Shown piece after piece: positions 45,240 through 53,555 of a stretch of DNA of 64,000 nt. The notes beneath the pieces were generated by a model. It searched no databases. It was not told where the DNA came from and saw only the letters and a program-made list of their open reading frames with translations. Position 1 is the first letter of the stretch, and each line of letters starts with the position of its first letter. Origin of the DNA: Pseudomonadota bacterium (GTDB lineage: Bacteria; Desulfobacterota; Desulfobulbia; Desulfobulbales; SURF-16); assembly GCA_018897105.1 (NCBI GenBank), contig JAHILF010000134.1, positions 30,634-94,633 on the forward strand, in the 5' to 3' direction. The translations under genes were made by a program, and so were the position numbers.

Positions 45240-45515
45240 GTGCTTACTTCCTGCTGCGTTGATGTCTCAAAAAAAATGGGGAAATTCCGCCCATAAAATG
45301 ACGGGCAAAGCATTCATCAGGCATGTTTTTTGTGCGGTGGAAAGAAAACGGCTTGCTGGGCCACATAATTACTATTTTTGTACCCCATTTCAATCACTTT
45401 ATGCAAGGGTAATGTTTGCCAGGTATAAATAATAATTCAATATAACTAATTGTATTAAAAGGGGGATAGGGGGCGGCAACACAAAGTGGGATGCCTGGAA
45501 CAACTCCGGAGTTAA

Positions 45516-45540
45516 GGAGCGGTTCGCGAACCGCCCCTAC
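45516..45540. repeat. REP-like hairpin
   Basis: GCGGTTCGCGAACCGC is a perfect 16-base palindrome, followed by CCCTAC, i.e. GTAGGGGCGGTT on the other strand. It is the same GTAGGGG-ended family as the pair at 42662-42762. Confidence 0.75.
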
Positions 45541-45758
45541 GCCTGACGCCGCGGTAAGGGGGGTATTTTCTGCCAATTTTGTCGTATGGATGACAATAGA
45601 GTGCCAGGGATTACATTTATGTATACCTGTTGAGCCCATTTTATTTCATAAATGTCTTTTCTGCCTTTTGAAAAAATGTGCTTATTCTCGCGGCCACAAA
45701 GAAAATCGGTAAAAAAAGGAATCCGCCGTGACCCTGCTGCAGATGAGTTGAAATCTGC

Positions 45759-45774
45759 TGGCACGCGCATTGCT
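45759..45774 (+). promoter_or_regulatory. Sigma54 promoter candidate upstream of modE
   Basis: TGGCAC-GCGCA-TTGCT matches the -24/-12 consensus with correct spacing; the predicted start is near 45785. A sigma70-like TTGACA (45782-45787) with TATGCG 17 bases on overlaps the start region, so the modE operon might use either. Confidence 0.65.
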
Positions 45775-45808
45775 ATGCTCCTTGACAAAGCCGCCTTGTT
45801 TTATTATG

Positions 45809-45831
45809 CGTTATTCCGATTTGGAATAACG
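45809..45831. promoter_or_regulatory. ModE-box-like dyad
   Basis: CGTTATTCC-GATTT-GGAATAACG, perfect 9-base arms, ending 22 bases before the modE start. The CGTTAT/ATAACG ends recall ModE operators, which are TATA-rich with CG ends. It would fit autoregulation by molybdate. Confidence 0.65.
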
Positions 45832-45853
45832 GTTCGTTTGGGGTCCTTATGCG

Positions 45854-46666
45854 ATGAATACAAAAAAACAGCAACGTGCAGCTGCAACCTCCCATGGATT
45901 GCACCAGATGCTGGGCTGGCCGGGCAGTGAGAACCCGGCCATTGCCCTGCTTGAAAAAATTGATGCCTGCGGCTCCATCAGTCAGGCGGCTAAGGCCGCC
46001 GGCATGAGTTATAAATCAGCCTGGGAGCAATTGGATGCCTTAAACAACCTGTCGCCCCGGGCACTGGTGGTGCGCCAGGTGGGCGGCTGCGGTGGCGGCG
46101 GGACAATTCTCACCGACGAGGGGCGTTTGCTGCTGCAGCGGGTGCGCATGCTGCGGCGAGAATTACAGGCCTTCATGACGTTTTTCGGTGATCAGCCGGA
46201 AGAGGCCTTTAACACACTCAAGACAATGCGAAGGATAGAAATGAAAGTAAGTGCGAGAAATGTCTGGGCCGGCCGAGTGGGCGGCGTGGAAAAGGGGGCG
46301 GTAAACAGCATCGTTGAGGTCGCCTTAAAGGGCGGTGATTCCGTTGTGGCCGTGATCACCAACAACAGCGTTGAGCGGCTTGGGCTCGCCCCGGGGGTTG
46401 AGGTGCTGGCCATGGTCAAGGCTCCTTCGGTAATGGTGGGCCGGGATTGTCAGAGAGAAAAGCTCTCGGCCAGCAATATTCTTACCGGAACCATCAGCCA
46501 TATTGATGAAGGCGCGGTCAACGACGTGGTGACCATTGATCTTCCCGGCGGCAGTACGGTGACCGCGGTCATTACCAGGGAAGGCGTGCGAACCCTCGGG
46601 CTTGGTCTCGGGGTGGAGGCCTCTGCCATCATCAAGGCCTCCAGTGTTATTCTGGCGGTCAGCTGA
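45854..46666 (+). CDS. modE: Molybdate-responsive regulator ModE
   Basis: 270 residues. The N-terminal winged helix (IALLEKIDACGSISQAAKAA, MSYKSAWEQLDALNNL, GGGGTILTDEGRLLL) is the ModE DNA-binding domain. Two TOBE/Mop domains follow: ISARNVWAGRVGGVEKG-like (SARNVWAG, VVAVITNNSVERLGL) and SASNILTGTISHIDEGAVND, VTAVITREGVRTLGL. Molybdate binding in TOBE dimers drives repression. It is the first gene of modEABC and lies next to a matching dyad. No frameshift. Confidence 0.94.
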   Translation: MNTKKQQRAAATSHGLHQMLGWPGSENPAIALLEKIDACGSISQAAKAAGMSYKSAWEQLDALNNLSPRALVVRQVGGCGGGGTILTDEGRLLLQRVRMLRRELQAFMTFFGDQPEEAFNTLKTMRRIEMKVSARNVWAGRVGGVEKGAVNSIVEVALKGGDSVVAVITNNSVERLGLAPGVEVLAMVKAPSVMVGRDCQREKLSASNILTGTISHIDEGAVNDVVTIDLPGGSTVTAVITREGVRTLGLGLGVEASAIIKASSVILAVS

Positions 46667-46732
46667 AGAGAGCCGGTCCGGAAGGTAAAGCTGCAAAATC
46701 GTTTCCCACTAAACTGAAGAGGGAGAGTCGTT

Positions 46733-47509
46733 ATGAAAAAAGAAATTGGAGTATTGCTGGCCTTGCTACAGCTGCTTGTTTTTTCCATATTGCCGGGACA
46801 GGCCGCCGAGGTGCATCTGTCGGTGGCGGCCAGCATGACTGATGCGATCAAGGAGCTTGACGCCGCTTTTATTGTCGATCATCCGGATGTGACCATGCTG
46901 CCCAATTTCGGTTCATCCGGCTCCCTGGCCAAACAGGTGGCCCAGGGGGCAGCAGCCGATCTCTTTGTTTCGGCCAACCCCAAATGGATGAGCTATCTGG
47001 AAACCGAAGGGAAAATTGCCCCGCAAACGGTGCGGGATCTGGCCCAGAATACCCTGGTGGTGGTGGGTCCGCAAAAAACAGCCGTCAATTCTCTCCAGGA
47101 TCTGGAGGTTATGGAGCGGATTGCACTCGGCAGTCCCGGGAGCGTGCCGGCGGGTCAGTATGCGCAGCAGGCCATGCGCGCGGCAGGGGTTTATGACAGG
47201 TTAGCTGCGGCAAAGAAGCTGGTGATGGCCAAGGATGTCCGCCAGGCCCTGCTGTATGCGGACCGGGGCGAGGTGGATGCCGCCTTTGTCTATGGTACCG
47301 ATGCGCTGCTGGTGCAAAAGGCTGTTGTCCTCTATACGGTGCCGGCCAATCTGCACGACCCTATTTACTATCCGATGGGGCTGACCATTGCCGGTGAGAA
47401 AAACAGTGCGGCCCGTGCCTTTTATGATTTCCTCGCCAGCCCAGCCGCCAGGAAAATTCTTGCAAAATACGGCTTTTGCGCTCCGGGGGCGGGGGCGGCC
47501 GCAAAATAA
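46733..47509 (+). CDS. modA: Molybdate-binding periplasmic protein ModA
   Basis: 258 residues with a signal peptide (MKKEIGVLLALLQLLVFSIL...GQAA). VHLSVAASMTDAIKEL, NFGSSGSLAKQVAQGAAADLF and the later GSPGSVPAGQYAQQAM are ModA motifs; the first Ser cluster binds the oxyanion. GGAGAG upstream of the ATG supports the start. Delivers molybdate to ModB/ModC. Confidence 0.95.
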   Translation: MKKEIGVLLALLQLLVFSILPGQAAEVHLSVAASMTDAIKELDAAFIVDHPDVTMLPNFGSSGSLAKQVAQGAAADLFVSANPKWMSYLETEGKIAPQTVRDLAQNTLVVVGPQKTAVNSLQDLEVMERIALGSPGSVPAGQYAQQAMRAAGVYDRLAAAKKLVMAKDVRQALLYADRGEVDAAFVYGTDALLVQKAVVLYTVPANLHDPIYYPMGLTIAGEKNSAARAFYDFLASPAARKILAKYGFCAPGAGAAAK

Positions 47510-47537
47510 TCAATAGGATTTTTGCAGGAGAGTAACC

Positions 47538-48227
47538 ATGCTGAACCTTTCCCCTCAGGATATGCAGGCCATCTGGCTGTCGGCCCAAGTCGCCACGGCG
47601 GCGACGCTGATTTCCGTGCCGTTCGGCTTTGCAGTGGCCTATTTTCTGGTATTTGTGCGCCTGCCGGGCAAGGCCCTGATCGAGGGGGTGGTGAATCTCC
47701 CCCTGGTGCTGCCGCCGGTGGTGGTGGGCTATCTGCTGCTGCTGCTCTTCGGCCAATCAGGCGTGCTGGGGCCTTTGCTCCAGTCGCTGGGCATCCGCAT
47801 CATCTTTACCCTCAAGGCCGCGGTCATTGCCTCGGCGGTGGTCGGCTTTCCGCTGCTGGTGCGATCCATCCGCACCGGCATGGAGGACATTGACGAGCGC
47901 TATCTCCAGGCGTCCAGGACCCTGGGGGCGCGCTGGTGGGACACGCTGCTCACCATCATTCTGCCCCTGTCCGGCCGGGCCTTACTGGCCGGCATGACCC
48001 TGATGTTTGCCCGCAGCCTGGGGGAATTCGGCGCCACCATCATCCTGGCCGGCAACATCCCCGGCGTCACCCAGACCATTCCCCTGGCCATCTATGAGTA
48101 CACCAATACCCCCGGCGGCGACCGCATGGCCCTGTCCCTGTGTCTCGTCTCCATTGTCATCTCGTTTGCGGTGCTGCTGGCCAACGAATCCGTTTCCCGC
48201 AAATTCAGACAGAGGACGACCCGATGA
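47538..48227 (+). CDS. modB: Molybdate ABC transporter permease ModB
   Basis: 229 residues, five to six membrane segments (LISVPFGFAVAYFLVFV, LPLVLPPVVVGYLLLLLFG). ALLAGMTLMFARSLGEFGATII is the EAA loop that docks ModC, typical of molybdate/tungstate permeases. It starts 28 bases after modA and overlaps modC by four bases (ATGA). Confidence 0.95.
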   Translation: MLNLSPQDMQAIWLSAQVATAATLISVPFGFAVAYFLVFVRLPGKALIEGVVNLPLVLPPVVVGYLLLLLFGQSGVLGPLLQSLGIRIIFTLKAAVIASAVVGFPLLVRSIRTGMEDIDERYLQASRTLGARWWDTLLTIILPLSGRALLAGMTLMFARSLGEFGATIILAGNIPGVTQTIPLAIYEYTNTPGGDRMALSLCLVSIVISFAVLLANESVSRKFRQRTTR

Positions 48228-49279
48228 ACCTTGATGTCTCGCTGCGCAAAAATTACGGCGGATTTCAGCTCGATGTCGCCTTTTCTCTGACCGAAAACCG
48301 CTGCGGCATCTTCGGGCCTTCCGGCAGCGGCAAATCGACCCTCATGCACCTGCTGGCCGGTCTGCTTGAACCGGATGAGGGCAGGATCGAGCTGGCCGGG
48401 CAGATCCTTTTTGATTCGGCCAGGCGCATTAATGTACCGCCCGAGAAGCGCCGTATCGGCGTGGTTTTTCAGCACGCCCATCTTTTCCCCCATATGAACG
48501 TGCGCCGCAATCTGCTTTACGGCTGGAAGCGCACCCCCGAGGCGGAACGCCGTATTGATCCCCAGGCCCTGGCCCGGGTGCTGCAGATCGACCAGCTGCT
48601 GGAGCGGGGTGTCAACTCGCTTTCCGGCGGGGAACGGCAGCGGGTGGCCCTGGCCCGTACCGTACTCGCCTGTCCGCGCCTGATTCTCATGGATGAGCCG
48701 CTGAACGGGCTGGATGAAGAGCTGAAATTTCAGATCATCCCGTATCTGAACAAGGTCTTCAGCGAATTTGCCGTGCCGCTGCTCTTTATCAGTCATTCTC
48801 TGCATGAGATGCGTCTGATGGCCGACGAGGTCCTGGTTTTCGAGGGGGGCCATATGCAACAGCGGTTGCCGGCCGAGGAGCTGGCCCGCCGAAGTCTGGT
48901 AACGGGCAGCCGCGGCTATGCCAACCTGCTGACCTTGAGGGGGCCGCGTCCCCATGGCGATCTCTGGCTCTACCACTGGGAGGGAAACGAGCTTATCCTG
49001 ACCGACTCCGGTGCTGCGGGGGATAATGTCTTTGAGCTTGCCGCCAAGGATATCACCCTGTTCAAGCGGCATCCCGAGGCCAGCAGCGCCCGGAACATGC
49101 TGCCCTGCCGGGTCGCCGGGATCTTCGGGGCCGGCAATCGCATCGGGGTGGAGCTTGCCTGCGGCAGCGGCCGGCTGATCTGTCAGATCGTGCCCGATTC
49201 CGTCCGCGAACTGGATATCCGCCAGGGAGCGGAGGTGATCGCCGTGGTCAAGGCCTCCGCCTTTCATCGTCTCTATTGA
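48224..49279 (+). CDS. modC: Molybdate ABC transporter ATPase ModC
   Basis: 351 residues from ATG 48224. Walker A GPSGSGKST, signature LSGGERQRVALARTV, Walker B LILMDEPLNGLD, H-loop LLFISHSLHEM. The C-terminal TOBE domain (CRVAGIFGAGNRIGVEL, EVIAVVKASAF) is the ModC regulatory part. An upstream in-frame start lies inside modB and is not needed. Powers molybdate import; likely needed for Mo- or W-dependent oxidoreductases or nitrogenase. Confidence 0.95.
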   Translation: MNLDVSLRKNYGGFQLDVAFSLTENRCGIFGPSGSGKSTLMHLLAGLLEPDEGRIELAGQILFDSARRINVPPEKRRIGVVFQHAHLFPHMNVRRNLLYGWKRTPEAERRIDPQALARVLQIDQLLERGVNSLSGGERQRVALARTVLACPRLILMDEPLNGLDEELKFQIIPYLNKVFSEFAVPLLFISHSLHEMRLMADEVLVFEGGHMQQRLPAEELARRSLVTGSRGYANLLTLRGPRPHGDLWLYHWEGNELILTDSGAAGDNVFELAAKDITLFKRHPEASSARNMLPCRVAGIFGAGNRIGVELACGSGRLICQIVPDSVRELDIRQGAEVIAVVKASAFHRLY

Positions 49280-49491
49280 GTGATGGCGAAAAAGCGCATG
49301 ATTAAGATTGACGCGGCAGACAAATATCTATTTTGTCGAATTTCCCTGCATTGACCGACCAAGTCATCTCCCACCTGCCAAGCCTGCGCCAAACCGTTTG
49401 CAATCAGCTGTGATTCGCCGGGTTTCATTTGTTAATAATGCTTTTCCGCTGGAAAAAACTTTACTTGCTGTACCTGGATAGTTACAGGTTT

Positions 49492-51060
49492 TTAAAAATT
49501 TTGATAATCCCAAGCGTTGGTATTCTTCGTTTTGCCTGGTGCGGCTAAACGCTTGCTTGGCTGTCCCGCTTTGTGTGATGTGGTTTTATGGAGAGCGTGT
49601 GCCTGCGCTATGCTTGTTTCATCAATTTTGCCGGAAACAATTTTCCCCAGTCTTTTCACCGTATCATTTAATTGACCGGAAAGGACATTGAGCTCCTCGG
49701 AGGCAGCGGCTGACTCTTCTGCGTTGGCGGCATTTGTCTGGGTGACACTGTCCATTTCGCTGACCGCCGTGCTGATCTGGTTGATTCCCTGGGCCTGTTC
49801 CGTGGCAGCAGTGGCGATTTCATTAACCAGTTTATGCACTTTTTCCGCCCCTTGGGAAACTTCGGCAAAGTTGGCATTGCATTTTTGCACCAGATCCGCG
49901 CCGTGATGGATTTTGTTTACCGATTTTTCAATCAGTTCGCTGGTATTTTTTGCCGCTTCACTGGCCCGCATGGCAAGATTTCTCACCTCATCGGCAACAA
50001 CGGCAAAGCCTGCTCCGGCCTGTCCTGCGCGGGCCGCTTCAACGGCGGCATTGAGTGACAGGAGATTGGTCTGGAAAGCAATCTCATCAATGGTCTTGAT
50101 GATTTTCTGGGTTTCTTCGCTGGCCATGGCAATGTCGTGCATGGAAACGGTTAATTCCGCCATGGATTCATTGGAGCGGTTGACAACTGTTTGGGTTGCC
50201 GTCATCAAGACGTTCACTTCCCGGGCATTGCCGGCATTCTGCTTGGTCATGGATGACAGTTCTTCCAGTGAGGAAGAGGTTTCTTCAAGGGCGGCAGCCT
50301 GTTCGGATGTCCCTTCGGCCAAGATCTGGCTGCTGCTGGAAACCTGGCTGGAGGCATCGGCAACCGTTACGGCGGCCTGATTGAGTTCATCAGTTATCTG
50401 ATTAATGGGTTTGACGATGGAGCGGGTGACAAAAAAACCAAGAAGCATTAAAATACTCAGCAGCGATGAGCCGCCGATCAGCATGACCCAGAAGGTGCGG
50501 GCCATTTCCTTTTGTACATCATCAACGTAAATCCCGGAACCGACAAACCAGTTCCATGCCGGATGCAGCTTGACAAAGGATATCTTGGGCAATGGCTCTG
50601 TTTCCCCCGGTTTCTCCCAGTAATAATCGACAAAACCACTGCCGTTTTTCAGGCAGATATCCGCCATTTCGGTAAATAACTTTTTACCGTTTGTGTCAGG
50701 CATGCCGCTCAGGTCTTGACCTTCCAGTTCCGGTTTCATGGGGTGCATGATGCTGATTCCGCTTGTGGTATTGATAAAGAAATATTCATTTTGCTCGTAA
50801 CGCATATTTCTGATGGTGTCTTTTGCTGCAGACTGGGCCTGTTCAACGGAAATGGTTCCGGCATTGCTCAGTTTGGCATAGTGGTCGATCACCCCCCAGG
50901 CGGTCTCGACCACCTGCTGGGTTTTCACATTCTTTGCAGCATATTTATCATGCTTAAGTTTGAAGTAACCTGTAACCATGAGGCCGGTAAAGGTAATGAC
51001 GATAATTAATCCGATAATAAGCATGCGGACCGACAGTTTGAGATTATTCAGATTAAACAT
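49492..51060 (-). CDS. Methyl-accepting chemotaxis protein with single Cache domain
   Basis: 522 residues. TM1 near 13-33, a periplasmic sCache_2 domain (NEYFFINTTSGISIMHPMKP, GSGFVDYYWEKPG, FVKLHPAWNWFVGSGIYVDD), TM2 (MLIGGSSLLSILMLLGFF), HAMP, and a full signalling domain with the hairpin tip DEIAFQTNLLSLNAAVEAAR. Senses a small periplasmic ligand, often a carboxylate in this class. The start overlaps the response regulator stop by 8 bases, so the two are co-translated. The ligand cannot be told from sequence. Confidence 0.95.
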   Translation of the reverse strand: MFNLNNLKLSVRMLIIGLIIVITFTGLMVTGYFKLKHDKYAAKNVKTQQVVETAWGVIDHYAKLSNAGTISVEQAQSAAKDTIRNMRYEQNEYFFINTTSGISIMHPMKPELEGQDLSGMPDTNGKKLFTEMADICLKNGSGFVDYYWEKPGETEPLPKISFVKLHPAWNWFVGSGIYVDDVQKEMARTFWVMLIGGSSLLSILMLLGFFVTRSIVKPINQITDELNQAAVTVADASSQVSSSSQILAEGTSEQAAALEETSSSLEELSSMTKQNAGNAREVNVLMTATQTVVNRSNESMAELTVSMHDIAMASEETQKIIKTIDEIAFQTNLLSLNAAVEAARAGQAGAGFAVVADEVRNLAMRASEAAKNTSELIEKSVNKIHHGADLVQKCNANFAEVSQGAEKVHKLVNEIATAATEQAQGINQISTAVSEMDSVTQTNAANAEESAAASEELNVLSGQLNDTVKRLGKIVSGKIDETSIAQAHALHKTTSHKAGQPSKRLAAPGKTKNTNAWDYQNF

Positions 51061-51520
51061 GGCAGGCTCCTGTTACTGTTTCAAGAGATGTGGGGAAAGG
51101 GGATTGTCGCACTCTTCGAGATATATGCATGAGCACTGAAATAAGTTCCTGGAAATCGATCGGCTTGATCAGGTGGTAGGCCACTTTGTGCTTTCTCGCC
51201 TCCGCCTCTAGGGCTCGCGGGTTGTCTCCGGTCATGGAAATGATTTCAATGAGTGGCGAAAATTTTCTGATCGGTTCGATAAGATCCAGCCCGTTGCCGT
51301 CACTGAGATTGACATCAACCAGAGCAAGGTCGTAAATGCGAGCCCCTGCTTTGCCCAGGGCCTCCTGGCATGTTCGGGCAATGTCCACGGCAAAGTGGCA
51401 TTGACCGAAAACCCGGCGTAGCATGCGTTGGATCTGTTCGTCATCATCGACGATCAACGCCTTTAACTGCCGGGCCGGCAAGGTCGTCTGGGTTTTGGTT
51501 CGTCTGAAAACTGTATTCAT
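51053..51520 (-). CDS. Single-domain response regulator
   Basis: 155 residues from ATG 51520 with GGGGAG upstream. Receiver motifs: ALIVDDDEQ (acidic pocket), ALVDVNLSD (phospho-Asp), SMTGD and HLIKPID (Lys). Followed by a short tail and no output domain. Paired with the chemoreceptor gene; a possible link between the receptor and the sigma54 system next door. Confidence 0.92.
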   Translation of the reverse strand: MNTVFRRTKTQTTLPARQLKALIVDDDEQIQRMLRRVFGQCHFAVDIARTCQEALGKAGARIYDLALVDVNLSDGNGLDLIEPIRKFSPLIEIISMTGDNPRALEAEARKHKVAYHLIKPIDFQELISVLMHISRRVRQSPFPTSLETVTGACHV

Positions 51521-51548
51521 TATACTCCCCTCTAACACAAAAAAGAAT

Positions 51549-51564
51549 AACAACCGGAGTGCCA
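51549..51564 (-). promoter_or_regulatory. Sigma54-like promoter before the response regulator-chemoreceptor pair
   Basis: Minus strand TGGCAC-TCCGG-TTGTT: -24 perfect, spacing correct, but -12 is GT instead of GC. The predicted start falls about 18 bases before the start codon. Weaker than the site at 29091. Confidence 0.5.
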
Positions 51565-51782
51565 ATTTTATATCAAACATAATTCAAAAAACGCGCCTTT
51601 GGAGAGAGTTTGTGTAACTTGTTGAAATAGTGGAATTTATTCGTCCATTGCCAATGGGGCGGAAAGAAGCAATTGGGGCATTGGCGCCCTCCGCTAAGAG
51701 GATGAGTTGTTGTAACTACTTGAAAATGTGCATGTTTTTTGGAAAGAGGCAAAGCTGACCTGTGTGGGGCATGAATGCCCTA

Positions 51783-53555
51783 TTAATTTAAGGATACCCG
51801 GTCAATGCCGAACTGTTTCAGTTTACGGTAAAGGGTTTTCCTGTCAATCTGCAGTAATTCTGAAACCTTGCCCTGGTGCCAGTCGCCTTGGGCAAGAATT
51901 TTCAGCAGCACCTTTTTTTCCAGTTCTTTGAGGATGGCGGCCAGAGACTTACCTTGGTAGTCAATCTCCAGGCCGGCAGCCCTATCCCCAAGAGGGTGTT
52001 CGGCAAGATCGAGTCCGAGGAAATCAAGTTTTTTCAGGGTTACCAGGCGATTGATGGTATTCTGCAACTCCCGCACATTGCCGGGCCAGTCATAGCTCTG
52101 CAAAGCTCTGTGTATTTCGGCAGTGATGGGCGGCACTTTGTCAGAATCGTATTCCTTGAGAAAATGTTCCACCAGCAGGGGGATATCTTCTTTTCTGGCG
52201 CGCAGGGCAGGGAGATGAATGGGGATAATATGGATGCGGTAAAGAAAATCCTGGCGCATCAGTCCCTGCTTGACCGCCTTTTTCAGATCACGGTGGGTGG
52301 CGGCAATGATGCGGATATCTGGTTTCTTCACCTCGGTGCCGCCCACCGGGACATAGCCGCCGCCTTCCAGGGCGCGCAGGAGTTTTACCTGTACGTTGAG
52401 AGGAATTTCCCCCACTTCGTCCAGGAAAAGGGTGCCGCCGTCCGCCAGATCAAGAAAGCCGTGTTTATCTTTAATTGCTCCTGTAAAAGCGCCTTTCTTG
52501 TAGCCGAAGAATTCACTCTCGATGAGGTTTTCAGGGATTGCCCCACAGTTGACATAGATGATTCCTCTTTTTTTTCGGTCGCTGTTTTGGTGAATTTCTC
52601 GGGCAACAAGTTCCTTGCCGGTTCCCGTTTCGCCGTAGATAATGACGCCGGCATCAGAGGCGGCCGCATTGATGATGGTCTCGTAGACCTCCAGCATGGG
52701 TTTGCTTTTCCCGACAAGGGAGCCGAATTTGTACCGGTCGGCCAGGGAGGAGCGGAGACGGATATTTTCCTTGCGCAGATATTCCTCCCGTTCCCGCAGC
52801 TCAAGCTCGGTCTTTTTCCGCTCAGTGATGTCGGTAAGGATAACCTGGATTTCCGTAACCTGACCGCTCTCGTTTAAGACAGGGGAATGAACCGCGTAAT
52901 ACCATCTGTCGTCCTGAGGGTTCTGTATTTCCTGTTTGAGGCTCTGGCCGTAAAGGAGCTGATCCGGCCTGCACCATTGGCATCTGCCGTCAAAGCCGAA
53001 AAGGGCCTTGTGGCAATTTTCTCCTGTGGCGTCATGACCGAGATGGGTAATGAGTGCCGGATTCATGTAAGTGATGTGGAAATTCTGATCAATGGTGATA
53101 ATAAAACCGTCAAAATTTTCGATGACGGTAAAAAGCTTTTTCTCAAGTCCATGCTGATAGGCCTTGTTTTCCCGGATCAGGCGCGCCTTGTCCAGCGCCT
53201 GTTGTACCGAGTGCTCAATGAAGGCAAAATTGTCAATGGATTTGATGTGGAAGTCCCAGGCTCCTAAACGAAGGGCCTGGATCACATCTGCTCGCTCACC
53301 TTCGCCGGAGATCACGATAATAGGGGTGTCAGGGGAGTCCGCCTGCACGGTTTGCAGTACCTGAAAGCCGTCCATCCCGGGCATTTTCAGATCAACGAGC
53401 ACAATATCTGGCTGCAGGCTGTGATACAGCTCAAGGCCGATTTTACCGTTTTCGGCAGGAAAGACTTTAAATCCTTTTCTGGTAAAATAATTTGCCAGCA
53501 CCTTAAGGACTGATGGGTCGTCATCGATACACAGAAGGGTCGGCTCTTTACTCAT
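51783..53555 (-). CDS. Sigma54-dependent response regulator (REC-PAS-AAA-Fis)
   Basis: 590 residues from ATG 53555 with AGGAGA upstream. Receiver (LLCIDDD, VLVDLKMPGMDG), a PAS domain (NFDGFIITIDQNFHITYMNP) with a CQWC pair nearby, then the AAA+ domain: GETGTGKE, the sigma54 loop GAFTGA, LFLDEVGEIPL. The C-terminal HTH is Fis-type (GKVSELLQIDRKTLYRKLKQ). It activates sigma54 promoters. It starts in the last bases of the kinase gene, its likely phosphodonor. It is the only sigma54 activator in the window and therefore a candidate for the promoters at 29091, 45759 and 51549 (inference). Confidence 0.95.
   Translation of the reverse strand: MSKEPTLLCIDDDPSVLKVLANYFTRKGFKVFPAENGKIGLELYHSLQPDIVLVDLKMPGMDGFQVLQTVQADSPDTPIIVISGEGERADVIQALRLGAWDFHIKSIDNFAFIEHSVQQALDKARLIRENKAYQHGLEKKLFTVIENFDGFIITIDQNFHITYMNPALITHLGHDATGENCHKALFGFDGRCQWCRPDQLLYGQSLKQEIQNPQDDRWYYAVHSPVLNESGQVTEIQVILTDITERKKTELELREREEYLRKENIRLRSSLADRYKFGSLVGKSKPMLEVYETIINAAASDAGVIIYGETGTGKELVAREIHQNSDRKKRGIIYVNCGAIPENLIESEFFGYKKGAFTGAIKDKHGFLDLADGGTLFLDEVGEIPLNVQVKLLRALEGGGYVPVGGTEVKKPDIRIIAATHRDLKKAVKQGLMRQDFLYRIHIIPIHLPALRARKEDIPLLVEHFLKEYDSDKVPPITAEIHRALQSYDWPGNVRELQNTINRLVTLKKLDFLGLDLAEHPLGDRAAGLEIDYQGKSLAAILKELEKKVLLKILAQGDWHQGKVSELLQIDRKTLYRKLKQFGIDRVSLN

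Larger units (their letters stand above)
45240..45853. other. Intergenic region upstream of modE
   Basis: About 610 bases holding a REP-like hairpin (45516-45540) preceded by the palindrome AACTCCGGAGTT (45502-45513), then a sigma54-like promoter and a ModE-box-like dyad described separately. Confidence 0.6.
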
